Shown here piece by piece: positions 8,589 to 18,169 of a stretch of 64,000 nt of DNA. Position numbers and translations under genes: made by a program. A model generated the notes under the pieces. It worked only from the letters and a program-made list of their open reading frames with translations. It was not told the origin of the DNA and made no database searches. The stretch is from assembly GCA_949288585.1 (NCBI GenBank), contig CASEKR010000003.1:62001-126000 (forward strand). Direction: 5' to 3'. This DNA comes from an uncultured Bacteroides sp. (GTDB lineage: Bacteria; Bacteroidota; Bacteroidia; Bacteroidales; Bacteroidaceae). How positions within the stretch are numbered: position 1 is the first letter of the stretch; every line of letters starts with the position of its first letter.

Positions 8589-9749
8589 TTATTCTGCCGG
8601 TACCATGTCGATGGTCATCTGGCTCAGGTCGATGACGATGGTGTAGGTTCCGTCGACATATATACCCCACTTCAGGTCACCGCCGTCGTTCTGATTACGG
8701 GCGGGCAAGAACTGATGTTCTTCCATCGGGTTGGCACCGTCATACGGGGCAAAGAAACAAAGTTGACCCCAACCATTATTTCTGTCCTCTATACCAAGAA
8801 TCTTAAAGTTGTGCTGACCGTTTGTACTTGAAAACTCACCCGTGAATTTCCAAATTTCCGGATAAGCCAGGTCATCATTCGTAAAGGCACCCAAATCATA
8901 AGCCTTATTCAAGTCGTAACCAATAGCAGGCACTCCATCACCCACCAGCCAAATACCATCTCCCGGCAAGTCATAAATCTCCGGAATGACGCGCACGGTC
9001 AGGGCATTCAGGTCAACGATGACGTCGTAAGCGCCCGTCAGCGTGTTCTCGAAGGGAGAAGCGGCGGTTTCGTCCACGGCGTAAGCCAGCGTATTGTCGT
9101 CCGCACCCTTCACGTAAGCCGGGTAAGATTCCTCCGAGCTGGTGGCGAAGAAGTACGAGCAAGGTTGCAGGTCTTGCAGCGTCGTGCGGTAGATGCCCGT
9201 GCCTGTCCGTACCTCAGCCATGCGTACCGTGCTGACGCCTCCGTCGGCCGTCTCCATGGTCATGTAGAGGGCTTCGAGGTTCTTCGCATAGCCCGTCACG
9301 TTCAGGCGCGTGGTGGAGAGTTCCGGCTTCATGTACTGCGTTTCGCAGTTCACCTGGGCGATGACTTCGGCTTCGACGGTCGTCACGTCGCCGGGTGTCA
9401 TGTTCCATTCGGCCAGGATGTCGTTCAACTCCGAGTGCGTGAAGCTGATGCTGCGCTCGCCCTCCGGCACTTCAATGGTCTCGGTCACGTTGGTAGTCTG
9501 CTCCACCATCCACATGCGGAACAAGTAGGTGATGGACGTCCCTTCGCCACGGTTGGTGGCTTCGTTCCACGTGAAGGTGACAGCCGTCTCCGACTCCTGG
9601 GGCTTGGTCAGCACGATGTCGGTAGCCGAAGCCGTCAGGTGCATCTGGTCGGCAGGGACCTCCAGCGTGTAGTATTCCTGTTCTTCGTTGCAGCTTGCAA
9701 AGCCCAGCAGCAGGCAGAGCAAGCCCGTGTATTTCAATAAAGTCTTCAT
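8589..9749 (-). CDS. SusE/SusF-like surface glycan-binding lipoprotein
   Basis: A 386-residue lipoprotein (FASC lipobox, Cys20). The N-terminal part begins with a SusE-type Ig-like domain (LTASATDIVLTKPQESETAVTF pattern, about residues 35-140), followed by a second beta domain and a C-terminal domain with GIWLVGDG...PEIWKFTGEF...HNFKIL, resembling the carbohydrate-binding modules of SusE/SusF. Such proteins sit on the cell surface beside SusC/SusD and hold glycan. It follows susD by 21 bp and is surely co-transcribed. Confidence 0.87.
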   Translation of the reverse strand: MKTLLKYTGLLCLLLGFASCNEEQEYYTLEVPADQMHLTASATDIVLTKPQESETAVTFTWNEATNRGEGTSITYLFRMWMVEQTTNVTETIEVPEGERSISFTHSELNDILAEWNMTPGDVTTVEAEVIAQVNCETQYMKPELSTTRLNVTGYAKNLEALYMTMETADGGVSTVRMAEVRTGTGIYRTTLQDLQPCSYFFATSSEESYPAYVKGADDNTLAYAVDETAASPFENTLTGAYDVIVDLNALTVRVIPEIYDLPGDGIWLVGDGVPAIGYDLNKAYDLGAFTNDDLAYPEIWKFTGEFSSTNGQHNFKILGIEDRNNGWGQLCFFAPYDGANPMEEHQFLPARNQNDGGDLKWGIYVDGTYTIVIDLSQMTIDMVPAE

Positions 9750-9770
9750 AATGTCGATTGTTCTTAAAGG

Positions 9771-11699
9771 TTAATTCCAGAAAGGAGCCTGCACAAGGTT
9801 CGGGTTCTTGTTGATTTCGTCGATGAATACAGGCATCCAGTAGTAGCACTGCTTCCACGTGCGATACTGGTAGACGGTACGCTTGTAGAACTCTTCCTCG
9901 GTCTTGCCTTGGGCGTTCATACCGTAGTTGTCGCCCACCATGTCGGGCAGGTAGTCGTTCGGGTCGTAGGGATTATCACCTTGGGCCACCGTACGCCAGC
10001 GGCGGATGTCAATCCAGCGGGAGCCTTCGCAGCAGAGTTCCACGCGGCGTTCCATGCGGACAGCCTTGCGGACGGCCTCCTTCGTGTCGTCCACGTGGAT
10101 GTAGTCCTCGTCATCCACAGATACGCCTTCCAGCGTGTACTGGCGGATGCCGGCACGTTCGCGGACCAAGTTCACGTATTTCAAAGCCTCCTGGCGATGG
10201 GCGTTGTCGTCATACGCCTCGTTCAAAGCCTCGGCATAGTCCAGGTAGACGGATGCCAGACGGTAGAGGAAAGCTTGACGCCAGGGGAAGCTGCCATCGC
10301 GCTTGTTATCTTCGGGATGCACTTTCTTGCGCACTAAGTAGCCGTTCTGCGGGGCATCGTGCGTGAGGTCATTGTCCTTACCATTCGCAAAGAAGTCGTA
10401 CTTGCGGCCGGCCAGGTCGTACCACGAGCCGTTGTAGCTGACCGTGGTGTAGAAACGCGGCTCGCGGTTGCAATACATATTATATGTATGCGTGTCGGTG
10501 ATTTCGCCTTCCACGCCCGTGCCATATTTCCAGGCCGTGTTGCGCGTCTCCTTTTCCGTAGAGAAACCTTCTTCCACGTAGCCCGAGTTGGGGTCGTCGA
10601 TGGGCAGGCCGTTCTTCATGAAGAAGGCATCCACCAGGCCCTGGTACACGCCCAGGCCGCCGCCACCGCCGTATTCCTTCGTGATGACTTTCGTGGAGTA
10701 GAACTCAAAGTTGCCGTCGTTGTTGTTCTTGGTGTAGGGGAAGAGGATTTCGCGGTTGCCGTCCTGGAAGGAAGTGAACCATACTTCCGTGGCCGACTGG
10801 AAGGGGTCGATAGTTCCGTCGTCGTTGTACACCTTGAACAGTTCGTAACCGGCGCCTTCGGCCTCGTCAATCAAGAGCTTGCAGGCCTCGGCGGCACGCA
10901 CCCACTTGTTGGGGTCGTACGTCGTGCTGAAGAGGTTCTCGCCTTCCCGGTTCTTGTGGTTGACGTACCACTCGTTGCCGTTCACCAGCGGGCTGGCGGC
11001 AAAGAGCAGCATCTTGGCGCGGATGGTCAGGGCCATCACCGAAGTGATGCGGCCATACTTTTCGTTGGTCTGCCAGACGGCGGGCAACTGCTGGGCAGCA
11101 GCCAGCATTTCTTTGTCGCAGTAGTCGACGATTTCGTCGAAGGGACGCTGTCCCACCATCAGTTCGGCCAGGTCGAAGTCCGTGGGGGCGATGTAATCGG
11201 GCTTGAAGGGGATGGGACCGTAGGTCTCAGCCAACTGCCACCAGTAGTAAGCGGCCAGGAAGCGGGCTTCCGCCTTCATGTAGTTCACTTCTTCTTCCGA
11301 CAGGTCGTCGGCCGGCAGGGCGTGCACGCGTTCGATGAAGATGTAGGCTTCACGAATCTTCTGCGGCATGCGCATCCACAGGTTTCCGTCCCACGTCGTG
11401 TTGGGCGTCCACGTGCCGCCGTTCACCATCTTGGTCAGGTCTTTGAACTCCCACTGGTACCAGCGGTAGGAAGGAGTCAGGTCGTCGGCAAAGATTTCCC
11501 AGCTTTCGCCCACCAGCCAGCCACGGCTCGGGCTGGGGATGCCGTCGTAGATATTGGCCAACCACGACTCCACGTTTCTCTTATTCTCGAACACCATGTC
11601 GATGGTGATTTCCGTGTCCGGCTCTTTGTCCAGGTAAGAACAAGAGGAGAGCGGCAGGCACGCCAACAGGCCCATGGTGATGTATTTATTCAGTTTCAT
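9771..11699 (-). CDS. SusD-family outer-membrane glycan-binding lipoprotein
   Basis: A 642-residue lipoprotein (LPLSSC, Cys20) starting its mature part with SYLDKEPDTEIT, the common SusD opening. The TPR-like helices (YMKAEARFLAAYYWWQLAETYGPI, a hallmark stretch) and the C-terminal RxxVRMERRVELCCEGSRWIDIRRW signature are both present. SusD proteins cap the SusC barrel and deliver oligosaccharide to it. The length is at the long end of the family. It is separated by 23 bp from susC and co-transcribed with it. Confidence 0.96.
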   Translation of the reverse strand: MKLNKYITMGLLACLPLSSCSYLDKEPDTEITIDMVFENKRNVESWLANIYDGIPSPSRGWLVGESWEIFADDLTPSYRWYQWEFKDLTKMVNGGTWTPNTTWDGNLWMRMPQKIREAYIFIERVHALPADDLSEEEVNYMKAEARFLAAYYWWQLAETYGPIPFKPDYIAPTDFDLAELMVGQRPFDEIVDYCDKEMLAAAQQLPAVWQTNEKYGRITSVMALTIRAKMLLFAASPLVNGNEWYVNHKNREGENLFSTTYDPNKWVRAAEACKLLIDEAEGAGYELFKVYNDDGTIDPFQSATEVWFTSFQDGNREILFPYTKNNNDGNFEFYSTKVITKEYGGGGGLGVYQGLVDAFFMKNGLPIDDPNSGYVEEGFSTEKETRNTAWKYGTGVEGEITDTHTYNMYCNREPRFYTTVSYNGSWYDLAGRKYDFFANGKDNDLTHDAPQNGYLVRKKVHPEDNKRDGSFPWRQAFLYRLASVYLDYAEALNEAYDDNAHRQEALKYVNLVRERAGIRQYTLEGVSVDDEDYIHVDDTKEAVRKAVRMERRVELCCEGSRWIDIRRWRTVAQGDNPYDPNDYLPDMVGDNYGMNAQGKTEEEFYKRTVYQYRTWKQCYYWMPVFIDEINKNPNLVQAPFWN

Positions 11700-11722
11700 T
11701 TGTTGTCCGTTTTAAGTGTTGA

Positions 11723-14700
11723 TTAGAAATTCAAGTTAACGCCTACCATGAACGAGCGCATGGTCGGGTATTTCAGACCGTCGGCCGAATCCAATTCCGG
11801 GTCCCACATGTCGAACGGCGAGATGCAGAAGAGGTTGTTTCCGCTCAGGTAGATGCGGATGCCTTTCGAGCAAATCTTGTCGGTGATGTGCTTGGGCAAA
11901 GTATAGCCGATTTCCAAAGTCTTCAGGCGCAGGAAGCGCATGTTCTTCTTCCACCACGTGGAGGCACGGTAGTTGGCACGGTTGGCCGACTGGTCAGCAG
12001 CGTCGTAGAGGCGGGGCCAGAAGACATCCTGCGAGGGATTGTCCTCGGTCCAGCGGTCCGTGTAGTTGCTGTACACGTTGCCCTGCACGCCCAGGCCGGA
12101 ACCCGGGAGGAAGTATTGCGAGCCACCGATGATGCGGTAGGTGTCGCCCACGCCCTGGAAGAAGAAGTTCAGGTCCCAGTTCTTGTAGTTGACGTTACCG
12201 CCGAAACCGTAGACAATGCGGGGGTCGACCGTTCCGCCGATGTAGCCTTCGTCGGCATCGGTGATGACACCGTCGCCGTTCATGTCCTTATACTTGATAT
12301 CGCCCGGGCGGGTCTTGCCTGAGCCAACTTCCTGCGTCGGGATGCCGAACTTCAGGTTGCCGTTCTCGTCGAAGTCGTCTTCGGTGAAGAGGCGTTCGGC
12401 CTGCAAGCCCCAGAGGGTGTTGAGCGAGCGTCCGGTCAGGCCACGGTAGGTGCCAGCCACGCTTTCAGCCTCGTCATACTCTTCCACGCGGTTGATGGCG
12501 TAGGTGAAGTTGGCGCGGAAGCCCACGAACCAGTCTTTGTTGATTTGTTTGTTGAAGTTCAGCGAGAACTCGGCGCCCCGGTTGGTCACCTCGCCGTAGT
12601 TGGCCCACGGGTTGGTCAAGAAACCGGTCTGAGTGGGGATGGTCTTACGCTGCATGAAGATGTTGGTGCGTCTTTCCTTGAAGAGGTCTACCTGGAAGTC
12701 CAGTTCGTTCCACAAGCCCAGTTCGAAGCCCACGTTCATCTTGAGGGCAGTTTCCCAGGTCAGGTTTTCCACGCCGACTTCGCCTTCCGCGATACCCGTG
12801 CGGCTGATGTTGCCGTTTTCACCCCAGTTGTAGCTGTCGGCGCTCGTGTTCAGCGTCGTGATGTAAGCGAAGCGGCGTCCGCCGATGTTGTCGTTACCCA
12901 CCTTACCGATAGAACCTCTGAGTTTCAGTTTGGTCAGCGTATTTCTCAGCGGTTCCATGAAAGGCTCTTCCGAAACCAACCAACCCAAGGCGATGGAGGG
13001 GAAGAAACCGAAGCGCTTGCCCTTGGCGAAGTTTTCGGAACCGTTGTAACCGAAGTTGAACTCACCGATGTAGCGGCGGTCGTAAGTGTAAGACAAGCGT
13101 CCGGCAATACCCTGCTTGCGGTAGGGCTGGATGCCGCCGTCGTCGTAGCTCTGCTGGTTGTAGAGGAAGAGGGCGTCCACATCGTGCTTGCCGCCGAAGT
13201 TGCGGTTGTAGGTCAGCGTGCCTTCGAAGTAGACGCGCGTGTTACCATATTCGCCGCCGCTGCTGTGTCCCAGGGCTTCGTCGCCGTAAGACAGGATGGT
13301 GTGCAGCAGGTTGCCCTCGACGTCGCGGCCCGTAGCCACATTATAGAAGGTGGGATTCATGCCGCGCGTCACCGTGCTCTTGTTCCAACGGTCAAAGGAG
13401 AAGGTAATCTTGGCCTTCAAGCCCGGGGTCAGCATCTTCAGGTTCTGCTCTACGGCAAAGAGGGACTGGATTTGCGACTGGGTCTCCGTGGCATGTCCGC
13501 GTTGCGTGACGTTCGCCCACGGGTTTTCGCGGTTGGTCACCACGGGGATGGTGCCGTCGCTGTAACGGATGGGGTGCACGTGGGGAGGCGTCAGGAAGGC
13601 TTGGGAGAAAGCCGACTCCGTAGAATAGTTTTGTTTGCGCAAGGTCTGCAGGAAACCGCCCACGTTGACGCGGAGGACGGTGGTCTTCGTCACATCGAGG
13701 TCGACGTTGGCGCGGAGGTTGTAGCGCGTCAGCTTCGTGCCCGTGTCGTAGGGCAAGGTGTTATCGGTCTCCATGATGCCCTTTTCGCCGAAGTACGAGC
13801 CTACCAGCGAGTAGCGCAGGAAGTCCGAACCGCCGGACACGTCGATGTTGGCGCGGGTGGAGTACGCGTAGTCCTTGGTGATGGCGTCCATCCAGTTGAC
13901 GTCCGGATAGAGGTCGCGGTCGTAACCGATGCGCGTGCGGTAAATCTGCTCCTCAGTAAAGGGACGGCTTGCGGGGTCGTACAGGCTGTTGAGCAGTTCC
14001 ATGTAGTCGGCGGCACCGATGAACTCGGGCAACTGTGTAGGTTCTGTGATGGAGTGTTCCACACGAAGATTCACCTGGGGCGCGCCGATTTTACCGCGCT
14101 TCGTGTTGATGACAATGACGCCGTTGGCACCGCGCACACCGTACATGGCGCTGGCGGATGCGTCTTTCAACACCGAGAAGGACTCGATTTCTGCCGGGTC
14201 GATGTTGTTCAAGTCGCGCTCGATACCGTCGACCAGCACCAGGGGGTTCTGGTTGCCCGAGAAGGAGGCGATGCCTCGAATCCAGAAGTTGGACGAGTCA
14301 TAGCCCGGTTCACCCGAACGCTGCACGGCGATGACGCCGGCCAGTTGTCCGGCCAGGTTGTTGGACAGCGCGCGCGTGGAACCGGTCTGCAAGCGGGCCG
14401 GCTCGATGGTCTCCACCGAACCGATGACCGACATACGCTTCTGGCTGCCGTAACCCGTTACCACCACTTCGTCAAGGGTCTCTACATCTTCTTCCAACAC
14501 GACGTTGAAGTTGATGTTGCTTCCCACCACGATGCGCTGCTGTTTGAAGCCCACATAGCTGATGATAATGGCAGATTCTTCACTCGGCACTTTCATGTAG
14601 AAGTGTCCGTCAATGTCGGTCACCACGCCGGTGGCGGCGTTCTGTCCTTCGATGACGATGTTCACTCCGGGAAGCGGGAACTTCTCCTTGTCCATGACCG

Positions 14701-14839
14701 TACCACTAATTTGGATACCACTCCGCGCCTGATCCGGTGCATTGACCGGGGCGGGAGTTTTTGCATACGTGGGCGGCAAAGCGAAGGCGCCGGCCCCGTA
14801 GCAGAGAAAACAAGCAATTAAAACTTTCTTTAGATTCAT
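11723..14839 (-). CDS. SusC-family TonB-dependent oligosaccharide transporter
   Basis: A 1038-residue outer-membrane protein: signal peptide (about 1-26), carboxypeptidase-regulatory-like domain (ISGTVMDKEKFPLPGVNI to about 115), the conserved DEVVVTGYGSQKR segment at the start of the plug domain, the plug (VLKDASASAMYGVRGANGVI about 230) and a large beta barrel ending in FMVGVNLNF with the terminal aromatic typical of barrel insertion. It imports oligosaccharides, driven by TonB, together with the SusD lipoprotein. A TACTTTTG -7 box lies 39 bp upstream. The gene is intact. Confidence 0.97.
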   Translation of the reverse strand: MNLKKVLIACFLCYGAGAFALPPTYAKTPAPVNAPDQARSGIQISGTVMDKEKFPLPGVNIVIEGQNAATGVVTDIDGHFYMKVPSEESAIIISYVGFKQQRIVVGSNINFNVVLEEDVETLDEVVVTGYGSQKRMSVIGSVETIEPARLQTGSTRALSNNLAGQLAGVIAVQRSGEPGYDSSNFWIRGIASFSGNQNPLVLVDGIERDLNNIDPAEIESFSVLKDASASAMYGVRGANGVIVINTKRGKIGAPQVNLRVEHSITEPTQLPEFIGAADYMELLNSLYDPASRPFTEEQIYRTRIGYDRDLYPDVNWMDAITKDYAYSTRANIDVSGGSDFLRYSLVGSYFGEKGIMETDNTLPYDTGTKLTRYNLRANVDLDVTKTTVLRVNVGGFLQTLRKQNYSTESAFSQAFLTPPHVHPIRYSDGTIPVVTNRENPWANVTQRGHATETQSQIQSLFAVEQNLKMLTPGLKAKITFSFDRWNKSTVTRGMNPTFYNVATGRDVEGNLLHTILSYGDEALGHSSGGEYGNTRVYFEGTLTYNRNFGGKHDVDALFLYNQQSYDDGGIQPYRKQGIAGRLSYTYDRRYIGEFNFGYNGSENFAKGKRFGFFPSIALGWLVSEEPFMEPLRNTLTKLKLRGSIGKVGNDNIGGRRFAYITTLNTSADSYNWGENGNISRTGIAEGEVGVENLTWETALKMNVGFELGLWNELDFQVDLFKERRTNIFMQRKTIPTQTGFLTNPWANYGEVTNRGAEFSLNFNKQINKDWFVGFRANFTYAINRVEEYDEAESVAGTYRGLTGRSLNTLWGLQAERLFTEDDFDENGNLKFGIPTQEVGSGKTRPGDIKYKDMNGDGVITDADEGYIGGTVDPRIVYGFGGNVNYKNWDLNFFFQGVGDTYRIIGGSQYFLPGSGLGVQGNVYSNYTDRWTEDNPSQDVFWPRLYDAADQSANRANYRASTWWKKNMRFLRLKTLEIGYTLPKHITDKICSKGIRIYLSGNNLFCISPFDMWDPELDSADGLKYPTMRSFMVGVNLNF

Positions 14840-14877
14840 GATAAAAAATTTAAGAACCTACATTAAATTTGACCCTA

Positions 14878-14885
14878 CAAAAGTA
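14878..14885 (-). promoter_or_regulatory. -7 box of the susC operon
   Basis: On the minus strand the sequence is TACTTTTG, an exact TAnnTTTG match. A TTTG occurs 23 bp further upstream, slightly longer than the usual spacing. The rest of the 238-bp gap to the GH78 gene is AT-rich and contains no gene; it is a likely site for HTCS binding. Confidence 0.6.
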
Positions 14886-15077
14886 CCACACATCCCGTGT
14901 AATCTATGCAAAAAACTGGTCAAAAAATATCAGTATCTGTTCATAGAAAGTTAACTGCTTGTTTTCCAGCTATCTTTATTTTGGCTTTTTTATACGGTTC
15001 TTGAGCTTTTTTCTCTTTCTACGGGCATTCCCGGGCGATGGGCAAGGAGTTACGAGCTACGGGGCCGCACGTTTCCT

Positions 15078-17831
15078 TCATCTTTTCCCCTCCTTACAGG
15101 ACACTTGCAAGCGGTAATGTCCCGACGGGAAACTGAAAACGGCGTATCCGGACTCCGTGCGGAGGTATGTCCCGCCCGCCTTTTCCACCTGCCGGCGGTC
15201 GGCGGCAGCCAGGCGGTCGCCGTCCAAGGGGAGGTAGACGAGGGCGGAAGTGTTGCACGGGATTTGTATCTCCCAGTGGAAGCGTCCGTCTTTCACCAGC
15301 CAGGAACTGGCGATGCGCCCGCGCACCGACTCGTAGGAAGCATCCACGTGGTCCAAGCCCGGCGTGAGGTAGGGCTTCAGTTGCACCTGCGCGAAGCCGG
15401 CGCTTCCCGGGGCATTGCCAATGCCGCCCAGGTAGTGGTAGGCCCAGAGGATAAGGTCGCCCAGCAGCATGACGTGGTTGCCGGAGTTCATGGCGGGGTC
15501 GGCGGTGTTTCCGTTCCACAGTTCCCAGATGGTCGTAGCGCCGTTGCGCACCATGTAGCCCCAACTGGGATAGGTGTCGTTGGTGGCGATGCGCCAGGCC
15601 AGGTCGGTACGGCCGTAGTCCGAGAGTCCGCGCATCAGTTGCTGCCCGCCGATGACGCCGGTGCTGATGTGGCCGTTCCAGTCGTCCTCGGTCTTGCGGA
15701 CGATGTGGTCGAACACTGCCCGCTCGTAGCCGTCGGGCACCATGCCGAAGCGCAGGGGAATGATGTTGGCCGTCACGGTGTTGTTGTCGTAACAACCTTG
15801 TTCGGGGTGGAAGAAGGCTTTGTTGAAGGCGGCCTTGACCGTGTCGGCCTGCGCAGCGAAGCGGGCGGAGTCTTCAGGCTGGTCCAGCAGGGCGGCAAAG
15901 CGGGCCATCGTGCGCGAGAGGTAATAATAGAAGGCCGTCCCGATAAGGCCGCCGTTGGTGATGCGGCTTTCGTCCTGCGAGTGTATCAACTCCTGGCGTT
16001 CGGGCGGCAGGCACCAGTCGCCGTAGGTGTCGCGGTACATCATCCCGTCCTTCAGGTAGTTGTCGCGCATGTAGTCCATCCACTTCTTCATGGAGGCGTA
16101 GTGGGCGCGCACGGGCCGGAGGTCGCCGTACTGGTCGTAGAGCATCTGCGCCACGGTGAAGTAGGCGGCGGGCCAGCTGACATCGTCGTTGTAGACATCC
16201 CAGTAGCCGGGGGAGACGTCGCTGATGCTGCCGTTGTCGCGCTGGGCGTCGCGGATGTCGTCCAGCCACTTGGCGTAGAGCAGGTGGTTGCCGAAGAAGT
16301 AGGCTTCGCCCAAGGCTCCGATGACGCGGTCGCCCAGCCAGCCGAGGCGTTCGTCACGCTGGGGGCAGTCCAGGGGATGGCCCTTGTAGTTGCCCGCGAT
16401 GCCCCACCAGGCATTCTTGCAGATTTGGTTGAAGAGCGTGTCCGAGGTCTCGATGTGTCCCGTGGTAGGCATTTCGTCGTAGACCATCTGCCCTTCGAAG
16501 TCTTCCAGCCGAGGCTCCGAGCGGAAGCCGCTCAGTTCGACGTAGCGGAAGCCGTGGTAGGTGAAGGCGGGGCGCCAGGTCTCTTCTTCCGCGCCCCGGG
16601 CGATGTAGACGTCGCAGGGGTGGGCGGAACGGAGGTTGGCGGTGTAGAGCGAACCGTCGGCCTGGAGGGTCTCGGCAAAGCGCAGGCGCAGGGTGTCGCC
16701 GGGCTGCGCGCCCTTCACCCGTGTGCGGAGCCAGCCGGTCATGTTCTGCCCCATGTCCAGGATGTAGACGCCGGGGCGCAGGGGACGGATGCTGAGCGGG
16801 CGGACGCGGACCTGCACTTTCATGAGCGGGCTGAACTGCCACACCAAGGGCGAGCGGGGCGGGCGTTCGGTCAGGATGGCCTGTTGCCAGGCTGCGTCGT
16901 CGAAGGCGGCCGTGGCCCAGCCCGGCATCTCGCGGCGGGCGTCGTACACCTCGCCGTCGAACTCGCTGTTGGCGCGGATGGGTCCGTCGACGGTGCAACG
17001 CCAGCTGGTGTCCGACACGACGGTCTCGCGCGTGCCGTCTTCGTAGACCAGTTCCAGTTGCGCCCGGAGCGTAGGCAGGCCGTAGCCCTCGCCCCGGTTC
17101 TGGATGCGCTCCAGGGTGTAAGGGCCGTTGCCCAGGACGACGCCCAGCGCGTTCGGCCCTTCGCCGAGCAGGGCGGTCACGTCATATACATTATAATATA
17201 GTTTCTTCTCGTACTCGGTGGAAGCGGGGGCCAAGTCGTAGTCGCCGGTCTTCCGGCCGTTGACCCATGCCTCGTACAAGCCCTGCCCGCAGACGAAGAG
17301 CGTGGCCTGGCGCAGGCCCGGGCGGGCGTCGAAGGTCTTGCGGAAATAACGGGCGGGGATGTGCTTCATGCGGTCGTCGCCGGGGAAGCGGCCGCCAATC
17401 CAGTCGGCCTTCCACGACAGGGGAGCCACCATGCCGGTGACCCACGTGGCGGGCTTGCTCCACGCCGAGCGTCCCCGGTTGGTAGTCACCCGCACCTTCC
17501 AGTAGCACTTCATGCCGCCTTCCAGCGGGCGTCCGCCGTAGGGAATGTAGAGCGTCTGCGAGGAAGCGACCTCGCCCGAGTCCCACAAGTCGCCCTCGCC
17601 GGCGTCCAGCTTGCGGAGCGACGACGACACAAGGATGCGGTAAGATTGTTGTACGACATTGTTCTTGTCAGAAGCCAGCTGCCAACTCAGGGCAGGGGCG
17701 GGATTGTCGACGCCTACCGGGTCGACACGCATTTCCGTCTTCAGGGATACGGCCTCCACGCCACGGGCATGCAGAGGGAGCGCAGAGAAAGCGAAGAGGA
17801 AAAGAAATGCAGAAAAAAATTTACTTTTCAT
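15078..17831 (-). CDS. GH78-type alpha-L-rhamnosidase (secreted)
   Basis: I place the start at ATG 17831, giving 917 residues and a clean signal peptide (MKSKFFSAFLFLFAFSALPLHA); an ATG nine codons upstream at 17858 is possible, while the longer frame reaching 18071 is not credible. The family order is visible: N-terminal beta domains, a concanavalin-like domain, the (alpha/alpha)6 barrel with DCPQRDERLGW (Asp488 to Trp498; Glu494 is the proposed acid) and TIWELWNG (Glu770, proposed base), then a C-terminal beta domain. It removes terminal L-rhamnose from plant or microbial glycans. It lies upstream of susC in the same orientation and extends the enzyme set of the locus. Confidence 0.93.
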   Translation of the reverse strand: MKSKFFSAFLFLFAFSALPLHARGVEAVSLKTEMRVDPVGVDNPAPALSWQLASDKNNVVQQSYRILVSSSLRKLDAGEGDLWDSGEVASSQTLYIPYGGRPLEGGMKCYWKVRVTTNRGRSAWSKPATWVTGMVAPLSWKADWIGGRFPGDDRMKHIPARYFRKTFDARPGLRQATLFVCGQGLYEAWVNGRKTGDYDLAPASTEYEKKLYYNVYDVTALLGEGPNALGVVLGNGPYTLERIQNRGEGYGLPTLRAQLELVYEDGTRETVVSDTSWRCTVDGPIRANSEFDGEVYDARREMPGWATAAFDDAAWQQAILTERPPRSPLVWQFSPLMKVQVRVRPLSIRPLRPGVYILDMGQNMTGWLRTRVKGAQPGDTLRLRFAETLQADGSLYTANLRSAHPCDVYIARGAEEETWRPAFTYHGFRYVELSGFRSEPRLEDFEGQMVYDEMPTTGHIETSDTLFNQICKNAWWGIAGNYKGHPLDCPQRDERLGWLGDRVIGALGEAYFFGNHLLYAKWLDDIRDAQRDNGSISDVSPGYWDVYNDDVSWPAAYFTVAQMLYDQYGDLRPVRAHYASMKKWMDYMRDNYLKDGMMYRDTYGDWCLPPERQELIHSQDESRITNGGLIGTAFYYYLSRTMARFAALLDQPEDSARFAAQADTVKAAFNKAFFHPEQGCYDNNTVTANIIPLRFGMVPDGYERAVFDHIVRKTEDDWNGHISTGVIGGQQLMRGLSDYGRTDLAWRIATNDTYPSWGYMVRNGATTIWELWNGNTADPAMNSGNHVMLLGDLILWAYHYLGGIGNAPGSAGFAQVQLKPYLTPGLDHVDASYESVRGRIASSWLVKDGRFHWEIQIPCNTSALVYLPLDGDRLAAADRRQVEKAGGTYLRTESGYAVFSFPSGHYRLQVSCKEGKR

Positions 17832-17875
17832 GGTCCTGTTTGTGTTTTTGTGTTTCATAATTGATAATGACGGGA

Positions 17876-17883
17876 CAAATATA
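17876..17883 (-). promoter_or_regulatory. -7 box of the GH78 gene
   Basis: TATATTTG on the minus strand matches TAnnTTTG and is 45 bp upstream of the chosen ATG, which supports the downstream start. No convincing -33 element is seen. Confidence 0.5.
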
Positions 17884-17946
17884 GGGAAATACCCGGAAAA
17901 GACAAGCGAAGGAGCCCGTTTTTTTGCCCGCCCCGGAAGCGGTTTG

Positions 17947-18012
17947 CGTTCGCCGCACTCGGGAGAAATGTTTGCCGCACTCGGGACAAACGTTTGCCGC
18001 ACTCGGGACAAA
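17947..18012. repeat. Intergenic tandem array, three 22-bp units, GCACTCGGG core
   Basis: Units at 17947-17968, 17969-17990 and 17991-18012 each read as cgtttgcc + GCACTCGGGA + (g/c)aaa with few changes. Imperfect inverted arms (GGAAGCGGTTTGCG to the left, ACAAACGCCTTCC to the right) flank it. The array lies in the 338-bp divergent gap between the GH78 gene and argR, outside both promoters. It has the same core and the same 22-bp period as the arrays at 42.1 and 51.7 kb. Confidence 0.9.
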
Positions 18013-18116
18013 CGCCTTCCCCACCCCCTCCGGAAGCCCCCAGGAACGGAAAGACTCCCCCACCCAGCCAAGGGATACGTTAAAATTGCATAGGGACAAC
18101 AAAAAACCGGGCAAAG

Positions 18117-18148
18117 TTTGCATATTCTTCCAACAATGCGTACCTTCG
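18117..18148 (+). promoter_or_regulatory. Promoter of the argR operon
   Basis: TTTG at 18117-18120 and TACCTTCG at 18141-18148 are separated by 20 bp, a good fit to the Bacteroides -33/-7 promoter with one mismatch in the -7 box. The start codon of argR follows 21 bp later. I could not identify a convincing ArgR operator by eye. Confidence 0.65.
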
Positions 18149-18169
18149 CGGCGCAAAGAAGGAATATTT

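Noticed and set aside
12545..14821. A 758-codon open frame antisense to susC, and other long antisense frames (for example 15105-17201 and 42278-43927 on the plus strand)
   Set aside because: They lie opposite strongly supported genes and encode no recognisable domains; GC-rich codon usage keeps the opposite strand open by chance.
17832..18071. N-terminal extension of the GH78 rhamnosidase to 997 residues
   Set aside because: The extension covers the -7 box and the 22-bp repeat array and places the signal peptide in the middle of the protein.
18117..18169. An ArgR operator in the argR promoter
   Set aside because: AT-rich palindromes similar to an ARG box could not be separated from background by eye.
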